Below, in pieces: positions 48,300-60,942 of a stretch of 64,000 nucleotides of DNA; positions within the stretch are counted from its first letter, which is position 1; each line of letters begins with the position of its first letter. The notes under the pieces are model-generated. The model saw only the letters and a list, made by a program, of their open reading frames with translations, had not been told where the DNA came from and ran no database searches. The DNA lies in NCBI RefSeq assembly GCF_047511655.1, contig NC_133400.1, forward strand, positions 4,253,001 through 4,317,000, written 5' to 3'. Source of the DNA: Castor canadensis. Lineage: Eukaryota > Chordata > Mammalia > Rodentia > Castoridae. The position numbers were made by a program, and so were the translations under genes.

Positions 48300-51200
48300 C
48301 TAGCCTTGCTGAGCAGCCTCTTTCATGTGACTGAGTGAGGTGGGAGTGATGCACCAGTTGCTAGGCAGTTTCTTTATCCCCATTGGCTGACAGTAGCCTT
48401 GTGATTCCCACAGGGCTTACTTATTCTCTCTGAGGCCAACAGGCATGGACTGTGGCTAAAAGTGGACATTTTCCAGATGAAGGCAAAGAGAAACTGACTG
48501 TTGACTTCAAGCCACTTTCAGTTTGTATCGTAGACAACTTCTATTGCTCTGGAGGTGACTAAAATTTTGGTTCAATGTCCTTCTAGCCAGACAGAGTTGA
48601 GCCCTGAGAAGGGTGAGTTGATTCTTTAACAAAGTGAAAGGGATTCAAGGAGGGGCTCAACTCCCTTTGTCTGGACTGGGGACTCAGGGACTCTATTTTG
48701 ATGGTGCTAGCATGGAAACTGGCAGTCCCACTAAAAGGCAATCAGTCCGCAGGGAGTTTCCCCAGGGGTGGATGAACCTTTGGAAATGCCAAGCATCTCA
48801 AAGTGTGAGGTGTCCACCATGGCCATACTTTCTCAATGGGGGCATGGGCCCATCTAAAGTAAATCGACTTCCTCATTACAAGACGGAGAGACCAAGGCTC
48901 AGAGAGGGAAAGCCACCTGCCCAAGGCCACACTGCCATATAGTTAGAGCCAAGTGTCCTGATTCCCAGCACAGAACTCTTTCTAGTGAGCCCTGCTGCCA
49001 TCCTTAGGCTCATCTAAAGTGGGTCCAAGCCCTCAAGAAGATATTCAGGAGGAGATTAAAACAACACCTTGCCATGCTGTCCTGGGTGGAACAAGAAGGG
49101 CTCAGGCACGTCGTGTAAGAGCAGACCTGAGACTCAACCCACTGGACCATCCTCTCACTTACCCCATGCAATGGGAGGCTTATGAATGTCCTGCCCAGCG
49201 TGGACAGCCTGAGATTCTGGGAAGTGGATCTCATTGTGACAGTTTACACCATGGAGAGGATGAAAGTGAGGCAGAGGAGGGGACCAGGAAAGCAGGAGAA
49301 AGAACTCAGCCGGGGACCCTCCACTGCCCACAAAGTTGCTTCTTTGACACACTGGCGAGTAGTCCCAGCTTAATGTAAGTTCCTCGAGATCTCTTCCTGA
49401 CATCTGCCCACCACTGTCACACCCCCACCCTGGGGCCGTCCCCAAAGGTGCCTGGCTGCATGGTTCTCTGCAGAGGCTTATCATACTCCTCCTCATATTG
49501 ACCTCTTCTCTAACAACAGGCACTGTCTGAATGATTACTGGCACCAAGCCACTGGTGTTTTAGCATTTTATTTAGCAAATATGGCAAACCCATGAAAATT
49601 TTGCAAGAACAAGAATAGGGATAGAACACCCAGCTCACCTCTTTTATCCTGTCACCCCATTACCTCATTTTCCTCTCTATATTTTGAATCTCCCTACATA
49701 TCAGGCCCTTCCTGAACCACTTGGATGAGTGGTCTGTATTGGAGCCCTGTGTTCTCAGAACTCCAGAATGTGGTACCTGGACAGCTCAGCAGAAGCCATC
49801 ACCAGAGCTCCTAGTTAGGAGTTTCCATGGGGTTCTACAGGCTCAGAAACATCTCTCACAGCTTTCACATTCTCACAGGAACCCATGACCTCCTGCATCA
49901 TGAGAACAGGAGGCTCTAAATAGCGCTCTCAGTCAAGAACAAAGAGACCCAAGGAGGCCGGACACGTTAGTGCGTGGACCTAAGACCTGACTATGCTCAC
50001 ACGGAACCAGTGTGCTATCAACGACAGGACACAGTGTTTTCATCTACTGTCAGTTCCTGTTTTGTCTGTTGGCCCAATAACACCGCTATAGCCTTTTCCC
50101 CTCCAGCACCGGTACAGCTAGGATCAGAAACTCTATTTCCTTGTCCTGTCTCTTTACCCGGACATTTCCACAGATTTGCTTGGATGATGCTGAATTTTCT
50201 GGTGAATATATCACATGCATCTCTCTCATGGACTGTTTCTCCCTTTGTGTCTGTCTGTTTCCTTAAACTCAGGATGAAGCTATGCATTCTAGGTCACAGC
50301 ACAGCCTACGTAAGCTTGTGTCTTTCAGGGGGTCACATCTGGGCTCACTACGTCTCTTATCAGTGATGCACAAATCCCGCCTTTGGGTGATGACCCCAGG
50401 ACATGCTGGTGGAAGACTGAGAAAAGAGAGGAAGTGGGACTGGGAGTGCTGGCCTGGCCTAACAATACTCATGTAAAAAATGACATCAACCTCCACCTGC
50501 CCCACCCTCCACCTGCCTGACGGCCCCCCGACCACCTCTGTGTGGAGGACAGCGTGTCTCCAAGCCTGAGCATGTCACCTCCCTCTACTTGTGACGAAGA
50601 GGGGATCCTGGCCAGCTTCACAAATTCCTAGAGTTAAAAGGACTTTAATGGTCACTGGGTCCCACCTGCCCATTTTAAGGGTGTGGAGGAGAAGGCTTGC
50701 AGAGGAGGCGTAATTTGGTGAGGCACAGGCACACAGGTGGGGACAGCAAAGCTCTGGACTCAGTGGGCGTTGGATTCCAACCCCTCACTCCCAGCTCTGC
50801 GCTGCCCGCTCTCCGCCTAGCGCTGTTTCTACCCCGTGTTTGACATCTATCCAAGTGGTGCCTCCAGAGATGCAGCGCTGTTAAAAATAAAACAGGGGTC
50901 CAGCCCTGCTCCCCTCAGCCTGCTCCAGAGGCCATGAGGAGAGCCGCTCGGCTGTCACGTGACTTTCACAGCTCACCTTTGTAGAAAGGGGAATGAAGCT
51001 GAGGGGACACCGGGCTCCATGTGACACCATCAGGGACGAGTCTGGGTGCCCTCAGCTAAAATTAGTCTGTCCTGCTGCTTCCAAAGCTCTCTTTGTGCCC
51101 GGCAGGGACTGGCTGATGGGGCCCGCGCAAGGCTCCTGGTTCCACCTTCGTCTTCCTGGCTGAGCTTTCAGGCCCCCGCCCCCTGCCTCCTGAGAGACAT

Positions 51201-51420
51201 TAAACAATATTAAGAAGTGTGTACCGATCCCTCTGGTGTATCAGGCAGGTCTAATCATGAGGTTCATGGTTGACCTTAGGACGTGGGAGGATCTCCTAGA
51301 AAGTGAGGAAGTGGTCAAGGTTACTCACCCCAGGCCACCTCAAGACCTGAGTCAGAACTCAGGTGGGGCTAAGGTCAATTTCTAGAGCAGAGCAGTATGT
51401 AGGTACATAGTTAGTTAGTC
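48300..51420. other. Intergenic, no gene seen
   Basis: MIR-like stretch at about 48880-48960 and an old LINE-like segment at about 49560-49720. The rest gives no recognisable signal. Confidence 0.6.
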
Positions 51421-51465
51421 ATTCATTCATTTCTCTCTCTGTCTCTGTATCTCTCTCTCTCCTTT

Positions 51466-51562
51466 TTAGAAACAGGGTCTCACTATGTAGCCTAAGCTGC
51501 CCTCAAACTCACCATCCTCCTGCCTCAGTCTCCCAAGTTTTGGGATGACAAAACTTGGCTGG
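51466..51562 (-). mobile_element. B1-like SINE, antisense
   Basis: acagggtctcactatgtagc, cctcctgcctcagtctccca. Confidence 0.85.
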
Positions 51563-52109
51563 CCTGAGGCAGGTAGTAGGTACCTGGTGTCCCAGTACTG
51601 CAGGGACATGGCATAAGTAAAACAGAGGACCCTGGGACCTCAGGTAGAGAGACGGAGGGGCGGGGGGAGGTAGCTGCAAACGTGGGGAAGGTGTGAGACC
51701 CCTTAGCTTGAGGTTAAGTCCTAGAGGAGAAGGAGGCCTAGAGCAACATTCTGGCTACCAAGGAGCCATTTCCTGGTGGCTTCCTATCTTTGGGTTCCAC
51801 CAGAGACCTACCCTGGGGGAAGGTAGTGAGTACAGGCATTTTGAAGGGGATCCATTGACCGGGAAAAAATTGGTCATTTATTTGAGACACAAAGAATTGC
51901 AATTTGAGTTCACTGAGTTGAGGCAGCAAAGAAGGGTCCTAGGAGGTATTTTCTAGGAATTTCTAAGGCAGCTTATTGGCTGGACAGAAATCCTAAACCA
52001 CAAAGCCAGTCCAATGGGTTAGTGAACTGGGATATTCCCCGCTGGAAATGTCAAAGGGCAGTACTGAGTTCAGTTGCTCATCCCAGTCCCTGGGAAGATT
52101 CTGTGCTGC

Positions 52110-52565
52110 AGCCTGAAGCAGCTGTGTGTGGCACTGGCAAAGTGTTGGCACAAGAAGCCCACCCCGCTGTCAATCAACTGACAGATGGATAAACAAACCG
52201 GGTCTATCCATACAGCCATAAGGAGTGAGGCACTAATCCCTGCTACTTCTGGAATGGATCTCAAAAACACTATTGTATGTGAAAAAAAATGTTAGTCACA
52301 AAGGTTATATTTTGAACACCTGCATTTATGTGAAATGCCCAGAATAGGTGAATCCACAGAGAGAAAGTAGCTGAGTGGCTGTCAGGCACTGGGGGAGAGG
52401 GAACAGAGAGAGGCTATTAATGGGTACAGGGTGACAGAATGTTCCTGAAGTCAAGAGCGGTGACAGTTGCACACCTTTGAGAACATACTAAAAACTATTG
52501 AATTGTGCCCTTTTAAAGGGCGAATTTTATAGCGTATGAAACATACCTAAATAAATAAAGAGGTG
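52110..52565 (+). mobile_element. Old L1 3' fragment
   Basis: agccataaggagtgaggcac, gggagagggaacagagagag and catactaaaaactattgaat run to the 3' end with ataaataaag. Confidence 0.75.
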
Positions 52566-52807
52566 GAAGAAGAAGAGAAGGAAAGAATCAGGTCTGTGGC
52601 TTCGCCCAGATGGGGTCAGGCCAGGTCATGGTCACAGATGGACAGGGCAGGACAAGACCTCAGTGGCACTCCAGCAGCGTGTGAAGTCATCTAAGGCTCC
52701 ATCGTAACAGGGAGACATTGCGGGTTCCACACATGGGACGTGCAGAGAAGGGTCCTTGAATCCCACGTGTCACCAACTTAGCCACATTGACGGCTTTTCA
52801 AACCCCT

Positions 52808-52942
52808 TGCTTTTTGAGACCAGGTTTGCTACATAGCCCATACTAGCCTTGAACTTGCAATTCTCTGCCTCAGCAATTCCAGCCCCCCCCACCACCACTT
52901 GCTGCCCAAGTGTTGGGATTGCACTACCGCACCAGGCAGCAT
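52808..52942 (-). mobile_element. B1-like SINE, antisense, diverged
   Basis: tttgagaccaggtttgctac and tagccttgaacttgcaattc, then a C-rich insertion before gtgttgggattgcac. Confidence 0.75.
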
Positions 52943-52969
52943 CTTGTTTTTAAAAAGCCCAAAGGAGTT

Positions 52970-53125
52970 GGAACGTTAAAGCCGCACGAAAACCTGCACG
53001 TGGATATTCATAGCAGTTGTGTTCATAGTCGTCAAACCTGGAGGCAGCTGGGATGCCCTCCAGCTGGTGAGTGAGAAGTCAATAATGCTCCATCTGACAA
53101 TGGGGGATTGCTGAGACTGGCGAAG
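52970..53125 (+). mobile_element. L1 fragment
   Basis: aaaacctgcacgtggatatt, catagcagttgtgttcatag and gccctccagctggtgagtga are L1 3' words. Confidence 0.65.
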
Positions 53126-53214
53126 CTCTAGGGAGGCCTCCAAAGGGGGGAAGCCTCTACCTGTCCCTTGGATACTTGGTTGGTGACGTTGTCACACACA
53201 CACAAAAAAATAGG

Positions 53215-53700
53215 ACACATCAAGGTAGAGACGAAGGAAGTTTGTTAGAAAAGCAAAGCAAAGGACAGGACAGTGCACATCAGACATGGGTGCGGCACAC
53301 CTGAGAAGAGGTGTACTGAGTGATCTACCATCAGGGGTGTTTGTGGTGGAAAGGTAGGCTGGGTTTTGGCTCAAATTATCCTTAGAATAAGTGCTCCCCT
53401 TGCTCTGGACACCTGAGCATTCAACCATTCTTGCTGTCACACTGTTTTGACATTTTTGGTGGAGTCCAGAGATACCAAGCCTGATCAATTTCCTAAATTC
53501 AGGTCACTGTGACAGATGTCAGAGCATCCCTTTAAGCAAAGGCTGGGTATCACTGGATGCTCCTTTTAAGCCAGGTGACCTTCCTTAAGGTAGTTTTTTC
53601 CTTCTTTACAAACACTTCTGTGACCAAAGGAGTCATTTTATCAAGTGTTTCCTGCCAGGATAAGTGTCTAAGCTATTCTTGCTCAGTGTCCAGAGTGTAG
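53215..53700 (-). mobile_element. Possible LTR-like relic, antisense
   Basis: The minus strand has ctttgcttttctaacaaact followed by tccttcgtctctac, which resembles a decayed LTR poly(A) region. This is weak evidence. Confidence 0.25.
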
Positions 53701-53904
53701 TGATCATCTGGGCATTTGGGCAGGGGACAGGGGGCAGGGTCAGGGGAGAATAGGCTCCTTCTCACTGCTGCAGCTGAGTGAGGAGTGAAGCTCAAGCAAG
53801 GCAAGTAGTGCCCTGTACCCATCCCTCATGCAGTGCTCACCTCTGAGTCCCTGGCTGCTGTTCCTTGTGCCTTGGCTTCCCTGATCTACCCTGCCTCAGC
53901 ACTA

Positions 53905-54066
53905 CAAGGAAATGAGCCACCAAACACGAAAAGACACAGCAGAGCCTTGAATGCATATTGCTAAGGGGATGGGAGGGAGAGGGGGCGTTTGGGAAATCAC
54001 TGAATGTTCTGCTCAATTTTTCTGTGACCCTAAAACTGCTCTAAAATATGTCTTAAAAAAAAAAAG
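53905..54066 (+). mobile_element. Old L1 3'-end fragment
   Basis: ttctgctcaatttttctgtg and ccctaaaactgctctaaaat before an A-rich tail are typical of L1M ends. Confidence 0.6.
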
Positions 54067-54114
54067 GCCCCAGTCTTTGAGGGTCCCCCATGTGTGAGGC
54101 CTGAGACAAGACTT

Positions 54115-54207
54115 TATGCTTGGCGGAGTGGCTCAAGTGGTAGAGTGCCTGCCTAGCAAGTGGGAGGCCCTTAGTTCAAACCCCAGTTTCACCCCCCCCA
54201 AAAAATT
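54115..54207 (+). mobile_element. Free-standing ID-like SINE monomer
   Basis: gcggagtggctcaagtggta, gtgcctgcctagcaagtggg and gttcaaaccccag, then a C/A-rich tail. Confidence 0.9.
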
Positions 54208-55314
54208 ATGCTCCTTATTTCATTCCATCCACCAAACAACTGTGTGAGGGAGACATGTGTTCCTCAGTTTGCAAATAAGGACCACAGGCACTGAAAGTCA
54301 TCATCCCAAGTTTCCCCAAAAGTTGGGTCTGCAGGTTCCAGGTCTGCCCTCTTGTTACCAAACCACTGCTATGCACCTTGAAGCTGTCCTTTGTCCTTTC
54401 TGATGGACCTGGGTGGGTGAAGAAACTGCAGTGAATTTGCTACATCTGGCTCCTCTTCCTCCAGGCTGGTGGCTGCCCATGTTTCAGCCTTCCCCAGAAG
54501 GGAGCTGGGAGCTGGAATCCCGGTCAGGAAGATGTGCAGGAGAGACAGGGCAGTGCCAGGTCAGCCACAAATGCCTCCTACATGTTCTCTATGCTGTCCA
54601 GCCCCCGCCTGCTGCCCAATGTGAAAGGTTCCTCTAAAAATGCCCCATAGCCCAAACTAAGGTTAGGGTCAGCCAGCTATGTCAGGCCTGCAGCCTGATT
54701 TTGCAAATAAAGTTTTAATGAAACACAGCTAGGCCCACTGACTCAGGTAGTGTCTACAGCAGCCTTTGCACAGCTATAGCAGAGTTGAGTAGCAAACAGA
54801 GACTGTGTGGCCCACAGGCTGGAAGCGTTTACTCTTAGACACTTTACAGAAGAGCATGACGCTGTCCTGAGATCCACCTGCTGCCCCCACACACAGGGAG
54901 CAAGGGGTGCCACCTGCACCGCTGACTGAAGCCCAAGGACATTTGTACACATCAGGCATCTGGCTCCTCCAGCCACCATGCTTAGGGACCATGTGGCTCC
55001 TGGGAAAACCAGCATCAGAGCCCACAGGGGTCTTGTTCTTGTTCCCGTGCCCGCCCTGGCCTGCAGTCCTGGCAGTGCTGAGAGTCTTTGGCCACCTGGC
55101 TCATCTGCCTCAAGAGGCAAGTCTGCTCCCACAGTGCATTAGGAAGCACATTGCTGCTGGCCCTCTAGCTAAGACCCCCCCCCAAGCAAAGTGCATTAGC
55201 ACATACCCTGGTTCACACAGAACCACAACCTCCCAAGCCCCACCCAGGTCCTTACTCCTTGTCTTCCCGCGCCCACACCTGCTGCAGGCAGTGGACTGTT
55301 TGCTTTGTGTAAAG

Positions 55315-56060
55315 ACCTTGGGATGGGTTGTCCTTTTATAAATGCCTGGAGACTTCCACAGTATTCACACACCACATTTTGGTTAGCCATTCATTGGTCA
55401 GTAGGCGCTTGGCCTGTTTCCTCTTTGGGGATGCTATGTGGCTGCCATACATTTTTGTATGGATATGTTGTACTCTGTCAGGAATTGCTGGGTCTTATGG
55501 TAATTCTACATTTAGCAATTTCCCACAGTGGCTACATTGTTTCACACGGCCAGCAGCAGGGTGAGAAGGTTCTGCATTCTGCTTGCTGCTCTTTTTCACT
55601 GGAGCCTGCTGTGGACTGGGTGGTACTTCCTGCAGGTTTGGATTTGCGTTTCCCTGGTGGTTAGCTACCAACAGCATCTCTGCACCACTTCTTGGCCATT
55701 CAAGGTCTTGGGAGAAATGTTTATTCAGACCCTTTGCTCACTAATGGTGTTGTCTGTCATTGATTGGTAAGAGGTTTTTATATATTGTAAATACAAGCCC
55801 CTTATCAGATAGATGACTTGCAAATACATTCCCCAGTCTGAGCATTTACTTTCCTGACCCTCTGAAGCACAAAGGCTTTTCATGTCTGTGGAGTACCTCT
55901 TCTTTTTTTTTTTTTTCTTTCAAAGCTTCACCTAGCTCAAGGCCATGAAGTTCTACTGTCATAACCCTGATGTTAGGTCTAGGCACAGATTCCAGCTAAC
56001 TTTTCTGTATGGGACATAAGGACCCATCCTCATTCAACTCTGTGTGCCTACCCTATATAT
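55315..56060 (-). mobile_element. L1 fragment, antisense (end of ORF2 and 3' UTR)
   Basis: ttttggttagccattcattg, ggaattgctgggtcttatgg, ttggtaagaggtttttatat, ccttatcagatagatgactt and acataaggacccatcctcat follow antisense L1 order. A (TA)n run ends it near 56070. Confidence 0.8.
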
Positions 56061-56639
56061 ATATATATATTTTTTTAAATATCTTTTAAAACCATATTTT
56101 ATGTATTTAAATGCTGATTTCACCCTGGGCCGTGGAGCAGGCTGACAATTCACAGAACAGGACCTTTGCTTCTACTCAAGGGAACTTCTCTGTTTTGTGA
56201 ATTGGGAGCTTTTTCACAAGGGAACTTTTCAATATGTCTTCAAGTCCTGTTTTGGAAGTTTCTGCACTTCTGTAAGGAGACCCTGCAGTTTGTTTCCTGT
56301 CCACCCAGCACTTGTCTGTTGGGTACCTCCATGCAGGAGACCCAAGAGGGGGCCTGACAAAAGCCACTGCCCCCTGAAGCCTGCAGTCTGCATGTTTGTG
56401 ACTAACTCTTGCCTGCCAGGTGGGTAAACTGAGGACTGGCTTCCCAGGTGCCACTTCCACTCACTGTCCTCCACCCCAAGAGGACTATGCTGGGGCAGCA
56501 GGGTGCAAAGGGTGCCCAGGGTCCAGCAAAGCTTCTGGGAGCCCAGGGCTGTGGAGGATGGAAGCTAGAAGTGGGGGGAGGCACTCCAAGGGAGCAGCAT
56601 AGAGTGAGCCAGCTAGATTCCATCACTTCCTAATTTAAA

Positions 56640-57190
56640 TATGCTACAGTTGGCAACTTCCCCCAGGGGATTAGCCAAAAAGACATGAACAGACTCTCCA
56701 TTCAAAAGTGGCATTCACCATCACCCTGCAATAATAAATAGCTGAGTCAAAGGAACCAGGCGAATAATGCCGAGAGACAGACGGCGGGAGGAGATTGGAC
56801 AGGCAGATAGATGCAGCTAGGACAAATAGTACTTGTTTGGCAGAACACAGCAGTTAATGTCATTTTAAATAACTTGTTTACCTGGGGATAATGTGATTAA
56901 TGAGCACCATGGGCTCGGGCTGTAAAACAAGCCAAAATGGCTGGTGCACTTCTGGACCTGGCTGAAGTCACCATCTCAGTACAAATAGTCAATCGATTTC
57001 ATTATCTCCCGGGATAAACAATGTGTAATAAAAGTGGACTAATTAATAGGCTTGGGTGTTTCAGAAACCCCTTTGCATCCCTGAAAAATTATACCCATGG
57101 AAAGTGATTATTTCAGAGGTACTTGATTTGCTTGAACAGTACTTATTTAAAAGTAAACAGTGGAGCTGTTTTCTCATTAAACAAGGAATC
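56640..57190. promoter_or_regulatory. Candidate conserved enhancer between KCNG4 and ADAD2
   Basis: Repeat-free, AT-rich and information-dense, with many homeodomain or GATA-like words (gtgattaatgag, actaattaatagg, caatcgatttcatt, gataatg). It lies between old repeats and has the texture of a conserved non-coding element. Function is inferred from composition alone. Confidence 0.4.
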
Positions 57191-59330
57191 AGTGCTTACC
57201 AGCTTTTGCCTGCCTCATACCCTTCCCTCAGCCCCTGTGTGCTCCTGAATCCTCGCTCCCCTCTTTTGGTGTTCCTTCCACTGATTCTCCTTTCCTGCCC
57301 TCCCTTTGGCCATTTGTTCACCCTGCTATCCCTGACAGACCTATGATTCCTTCCAGAACTGGCTCTTTCTGACTTACAGCAGTCGGGAGAGGGCAGAGCA
57401 GGGACAGCTAGGCCAGGAAGGAACTCAGCCATCACATACCCCAGTCCTCCTTTTGTAAGTCAGCAAATTGGGCTAGGAAGGGTTGAGTTTCTCCCCAGGT
57501 AACCAGAGGGAACCCAGCAGCTGCCCTGGGCAGCAACTGAGATAGGAGAGCTCAGGTCAGGTGTTCTTCCAGAAGGCTTCCAGCCTCACCCTGCAGTTTC
57601 CACCTGCATGCTGTGATGGTCACATGCATTGTGCAGAGGTGGCAGAAGGTTGAATTTAGCAGCCTGTGGAGAGCTGTCAGCTGGACTAGCTGGGCCTGCT
57701 GGGCCCTCACCCTCTCCCACTCCTGATTTCCCCCACATGAGCAGCGGTAGCAAAAGGGAGAGCAGGCCCTGGACAAGCCAAGGGAGCAGCTGCCGGAACA
57801 GATCTGTTGGGCAGGGTCTCCAACCATAGGGTAGTGGTTCCAGGATCCCCGAGAATACCAAAATCCAGGGACACTCAAGTCCCATGTATAAAATGGCACA
57901 GAATTTACATCAAATGTATCCTGTGTACTTTAAATCCTCCCAGGTTACGCACAAGACTGGATGTGATGTCAATGCTATTCAAGTAGCTGTTCCAATGCAC
58001 TGTTCCAGGAATGACAAGAGGGCAAAGTTCATACTAGTTCAGAACTAGTATTTTTTAGTATTGTCAACCCACCACTGTTGACTAGGGATATGGGACCCGT
58101 GTGTACAAAGGCTGCTGCACCACTCTGGGGGAGCCTACCAGTGTGCATGGGGCCAGATGGCAGGCCACAGCCACACCCCCAGTGGCAGGGACAGCTGGAG
58201 GGAAGGACTCAGTCTCCAGGTTCCTATATCAAGACCAGCCTGGCCCAGTACAGGAGCTCGGGAGGGGGCTGTCTGCATTAGTTGAAGTTCTCAGGGAAAC
58301 AGACTGACTGGACACAGACACAGAAGCAGGTATTATAAGGGAGGAGTCCTACCTTCTTGCTGTCTGAACGCCAAAGGCCCAGGAAAGCTGGTGACATACA
58401 GTCCAAACCCAAAGGTCTAAGAAGCAGGAGACTGAAAGTGAAAGTCCTGGTTGGAGCATCAGGGCCTGAGAACCAGGAGCTCTGATGTCCTCACTTGGTC
58501 CTCAGTGGACTGGGTGGTTCTGGCCCACACTGGGGAGAACCATCTCCCTCACCCACCTACTGATTCAAACACTGCTATCTGCTGGAAATGCCTCAGGCAC
58601 ACCAAGGAAGTGTGGGGATGTCCAGTTTAATTTTATGTGTCCCAGTCCAGTTGACACATAAAATTAAATCATACATCCTTGGCCTGCTCTCCAAGGCACA
58701 TCTATGATGGCAGCTGTGGTGCTGACCCCTGAAACTACTGGGGATGTGGGAAGCCTTGAACCATGGTCTCGAGTCACGGGGCCAATCCTGGGTCCCCAGA
58801 TGTCAAAGCTGTGGTGCCCAATACAAGGTACTGGGTCTGCAGAGCATGCACTCCGCCCACTCTGCCACACCAGAGGGACGGGAGGAAGGTGCATAGAGAA
58901 GCAGTGGCACTGTCCCTCTCCACCATGGGGGCGGGAAGGCTCCAGTAGTCAGAGGACCTTCCCAGTCTCAACAGCCACCTGCAGGGAGCAAGGACTGCGG
59001 TGTCCACCACCGCCCTGTGCCCTCCGACCCAGGTGCTCACCCGGACATCCTCCTTAGGTCAGCACAGCTGAAGTCTCCAACCAGTCATCATGGGCTGTGC
59101 CTTCCCAGTGCCACTCCAGGACCAAACCCTGGAGTGGGGATCTGGAGCCTCCACATGGAGGGAGGATCTGGAGCCTCCACATGGAGGGAAGGGACACAGC
59201 TTCCATAGCACACAGACAGGAGGGCTGGGGGTCAGGTCAATAATTCTGAAGAAGATCCAGGTGAGGGCCCAGCACATGCCAAATGGGGCAATGGGCTCTC
59301 CTCACAAACACACCAGCTCCCGGTTACTCC
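57191..59330. other. Intergenic sequence beyond the ADAD2 3' end
   Basis: Plain sequence apart from the 26-bp duplication listed separately. No exon of either gene was recognised. Confidence 0.6.
59139..59190. repeat. Two perfect tandem copies of a 26-bp unit
   Basis: The unit beginning gatctggagcctccacatgg occurs at 59139-59164 and again at 59165-59190 (the second copy ends in one changed base). It lies downstream of ADAD2. The near identity suggests a recent duplication. Confidence 0.9.
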
Positions 59331-59331
59331 C

Positions 59332-59385
<54 letters not shown>
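59332..59385. repeat. (CA)27 microsatellite beside the ADAD2 3' end
   Basis: Uninterrupted CA dinucleotides on the plus strand, then A-rich sequence. On the ADAD2 strand this is (TG)n just past the poly(A) signal. Confidence 0.97.
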
Positions 59386-59389
<4 letters not shown>

Positions 59390-59416
59390 CAAACACAAAC
59401 CACAAGAAACTGCTTC

Positions 59417-59571
59417 TTTATTCAAGCTGACATGCAACAGCCCCCAGCACTCAAACACTTCAGGGGAACCCCCCCCAGTCTTCATCTTGCACCCCCCTCC
59501 CCCAGATCCCAGTGGGCCTCCCTGTGATAGGGGCCAACTTGCTGGGGACCTCTGGCCTCTGGCAGCAGGGC
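59417..59571 (-). other. ADAD2: ADAD2 3' UTR with poly(A) signal
   Basis: AATAAA on the minus strand lies at 59417-59422, about 150 nt after the stop. This implies a very short 3' UTR ending near 59395-59405. A long TG run on the minus strand (the CA repeat at 59332-59385) starts about 30 nt further on, where a GU-rich cleavage-promoting element is expected. Confidence 0.7.
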
Positions 59572-59721
<150 letters not shown>

Positions 59722-59772
59722 CTAGGGATGGGAGGACCTGGAAAAGGGGTCATGGAGGGAGAATGGACCAAC

Positions 59773-59893
59773 CTTGGCAGCCTCATAGGTCTGCAGGGCC
59801 AGGAGGTGTGGCTTCCCCAGAGCACGGGCAACCTGGCGAAAGGCCCCCAGAAAGGCAGCCTTACAGAGGCGTGAAGGAGGCCCAAGGGCAGCG
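59773..59893 (-). CDS. ADAD2: ADAD2 exon: penultimate, deaminase-like domain end
   Basis: Encodes [20 protein letters not shown], then [20 protein letters not shown]. In ADARs this segment (SRLCK...YxxAK) forms the last helices of the domain. It starts after acceptor atcccag and ends in phase 0 at donor gttggt, which is a weaker site than the others in the gene. Confidence 0.92.
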
Positions 59894-60041
59894 CTGGGAT
59901 GGATAAGAGACACAGAGAGATCAGAGGGCAAGGACAAACCTGCTGGCCTGCCCCACCATTCAGTCTTTCATGCCGATCACAGGCAGGATCCCCTGCCACC
60001 AAGCCCTCTCACCAGCCTAGCCCCAGAGGACCCCTTCTCAC

Positions 60042-60285
60042 TTGGCCTTTACACGCCCGGTGGCCACATCCACAACTTCAATGTCAGGGTCTCCCAGGCT
60101 CCAGTTGAGGCTGAGACCCTGGCAGGTGCTGGGGACAGGGCTGGAGGGGGCCACTGGGGGCCCTGAAAACAGGTGTAGGTTGGTGCGGACGTAAGGAGGG
60201 GGCAGGCACGACCCCAAGGCACTGTCTAGGCTGGGCCGGGCATGAATGACCCTTCTCAGTGTAGGGGGGTCATGGCAGGGGTCAG
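60042..60285 (-). CDS. ADAD2: ADAD2 exon: C-terminal half of the deaminase-like domain
   Basis: Encodes [40 protein letters not shown], then [20 protein letters not shown] and [20 protein letters not shown]. The stretch [16 protein letters not shown] matches the ADAR NWTVGDSAIEVI strand. The acceptor is ccccacag and the donor gtgaga; an Asn codon is split 2+1. Confidence 0.94.
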
Positions 60286-60379
60286 CTGTGGGGAAGAAGG
60301 CACAGGGCATGGCCTGAGTCTCCTCCACACTCCATATCCCCACCCACAGCCCACTCCCACTGATCCCCTGGTTCCTTAC

Positions 60380-60609
60380 CCAGGACGAGGCTGGTGGCAT
60401 AGAGTGGTGGCAGGAAGTGAGCAAGCAGTGCACCACCCAGCCCCAGCACAGCCCAGCGCGCCAGTTTGTCACTGGCTGACAGGCAGCCCACGTGGGTGTC
60501 GCGGAGGGCAGGGGCCACATAGGACACCGGCTTCAGCTGCCCACAGACGTGGGCCTGCAGGCGGAAGGCCGGGTTATTCAGAACACTGTCCTCCGAGGAC
60601 AACGGCAGG
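60380..60609 (-). CDS. ADAD2: ADAD2 exon: deaminase-like core, third zinc site lost
   Basis: Encodes [40 protein letters not shown], then [19 protein letters not shown] and [37 protein letters not shown] aligns with the ADAR segment SCSDKIARWNVVGIQGSLL. The zinc cysteine before SDK is alanine here. The acceptor is ctcccccag and the donor gtaagg; an Ala codon is split 1+2 with the next exon. Confidence 0.94.
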
Positions 60610-60696
60610 CTGGGGGAGCACAACAGGGACCCAGAGTGAGCGGCACTCTTTTGACCTTGGTCCCCCCGACCAGACAGTTTGGGGAGCCCCACATAC

Positions 60697-60938
<242 letters not shown>

Positions 60939-60942
60939 TCAC

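Noticed and set aside
54115-54207. tRNA-like A and B boxes
   Set aside because: They belong to the ID-like SINE with an A-rich tail. There is no foldable acceptor stem of a true tRNA gene.
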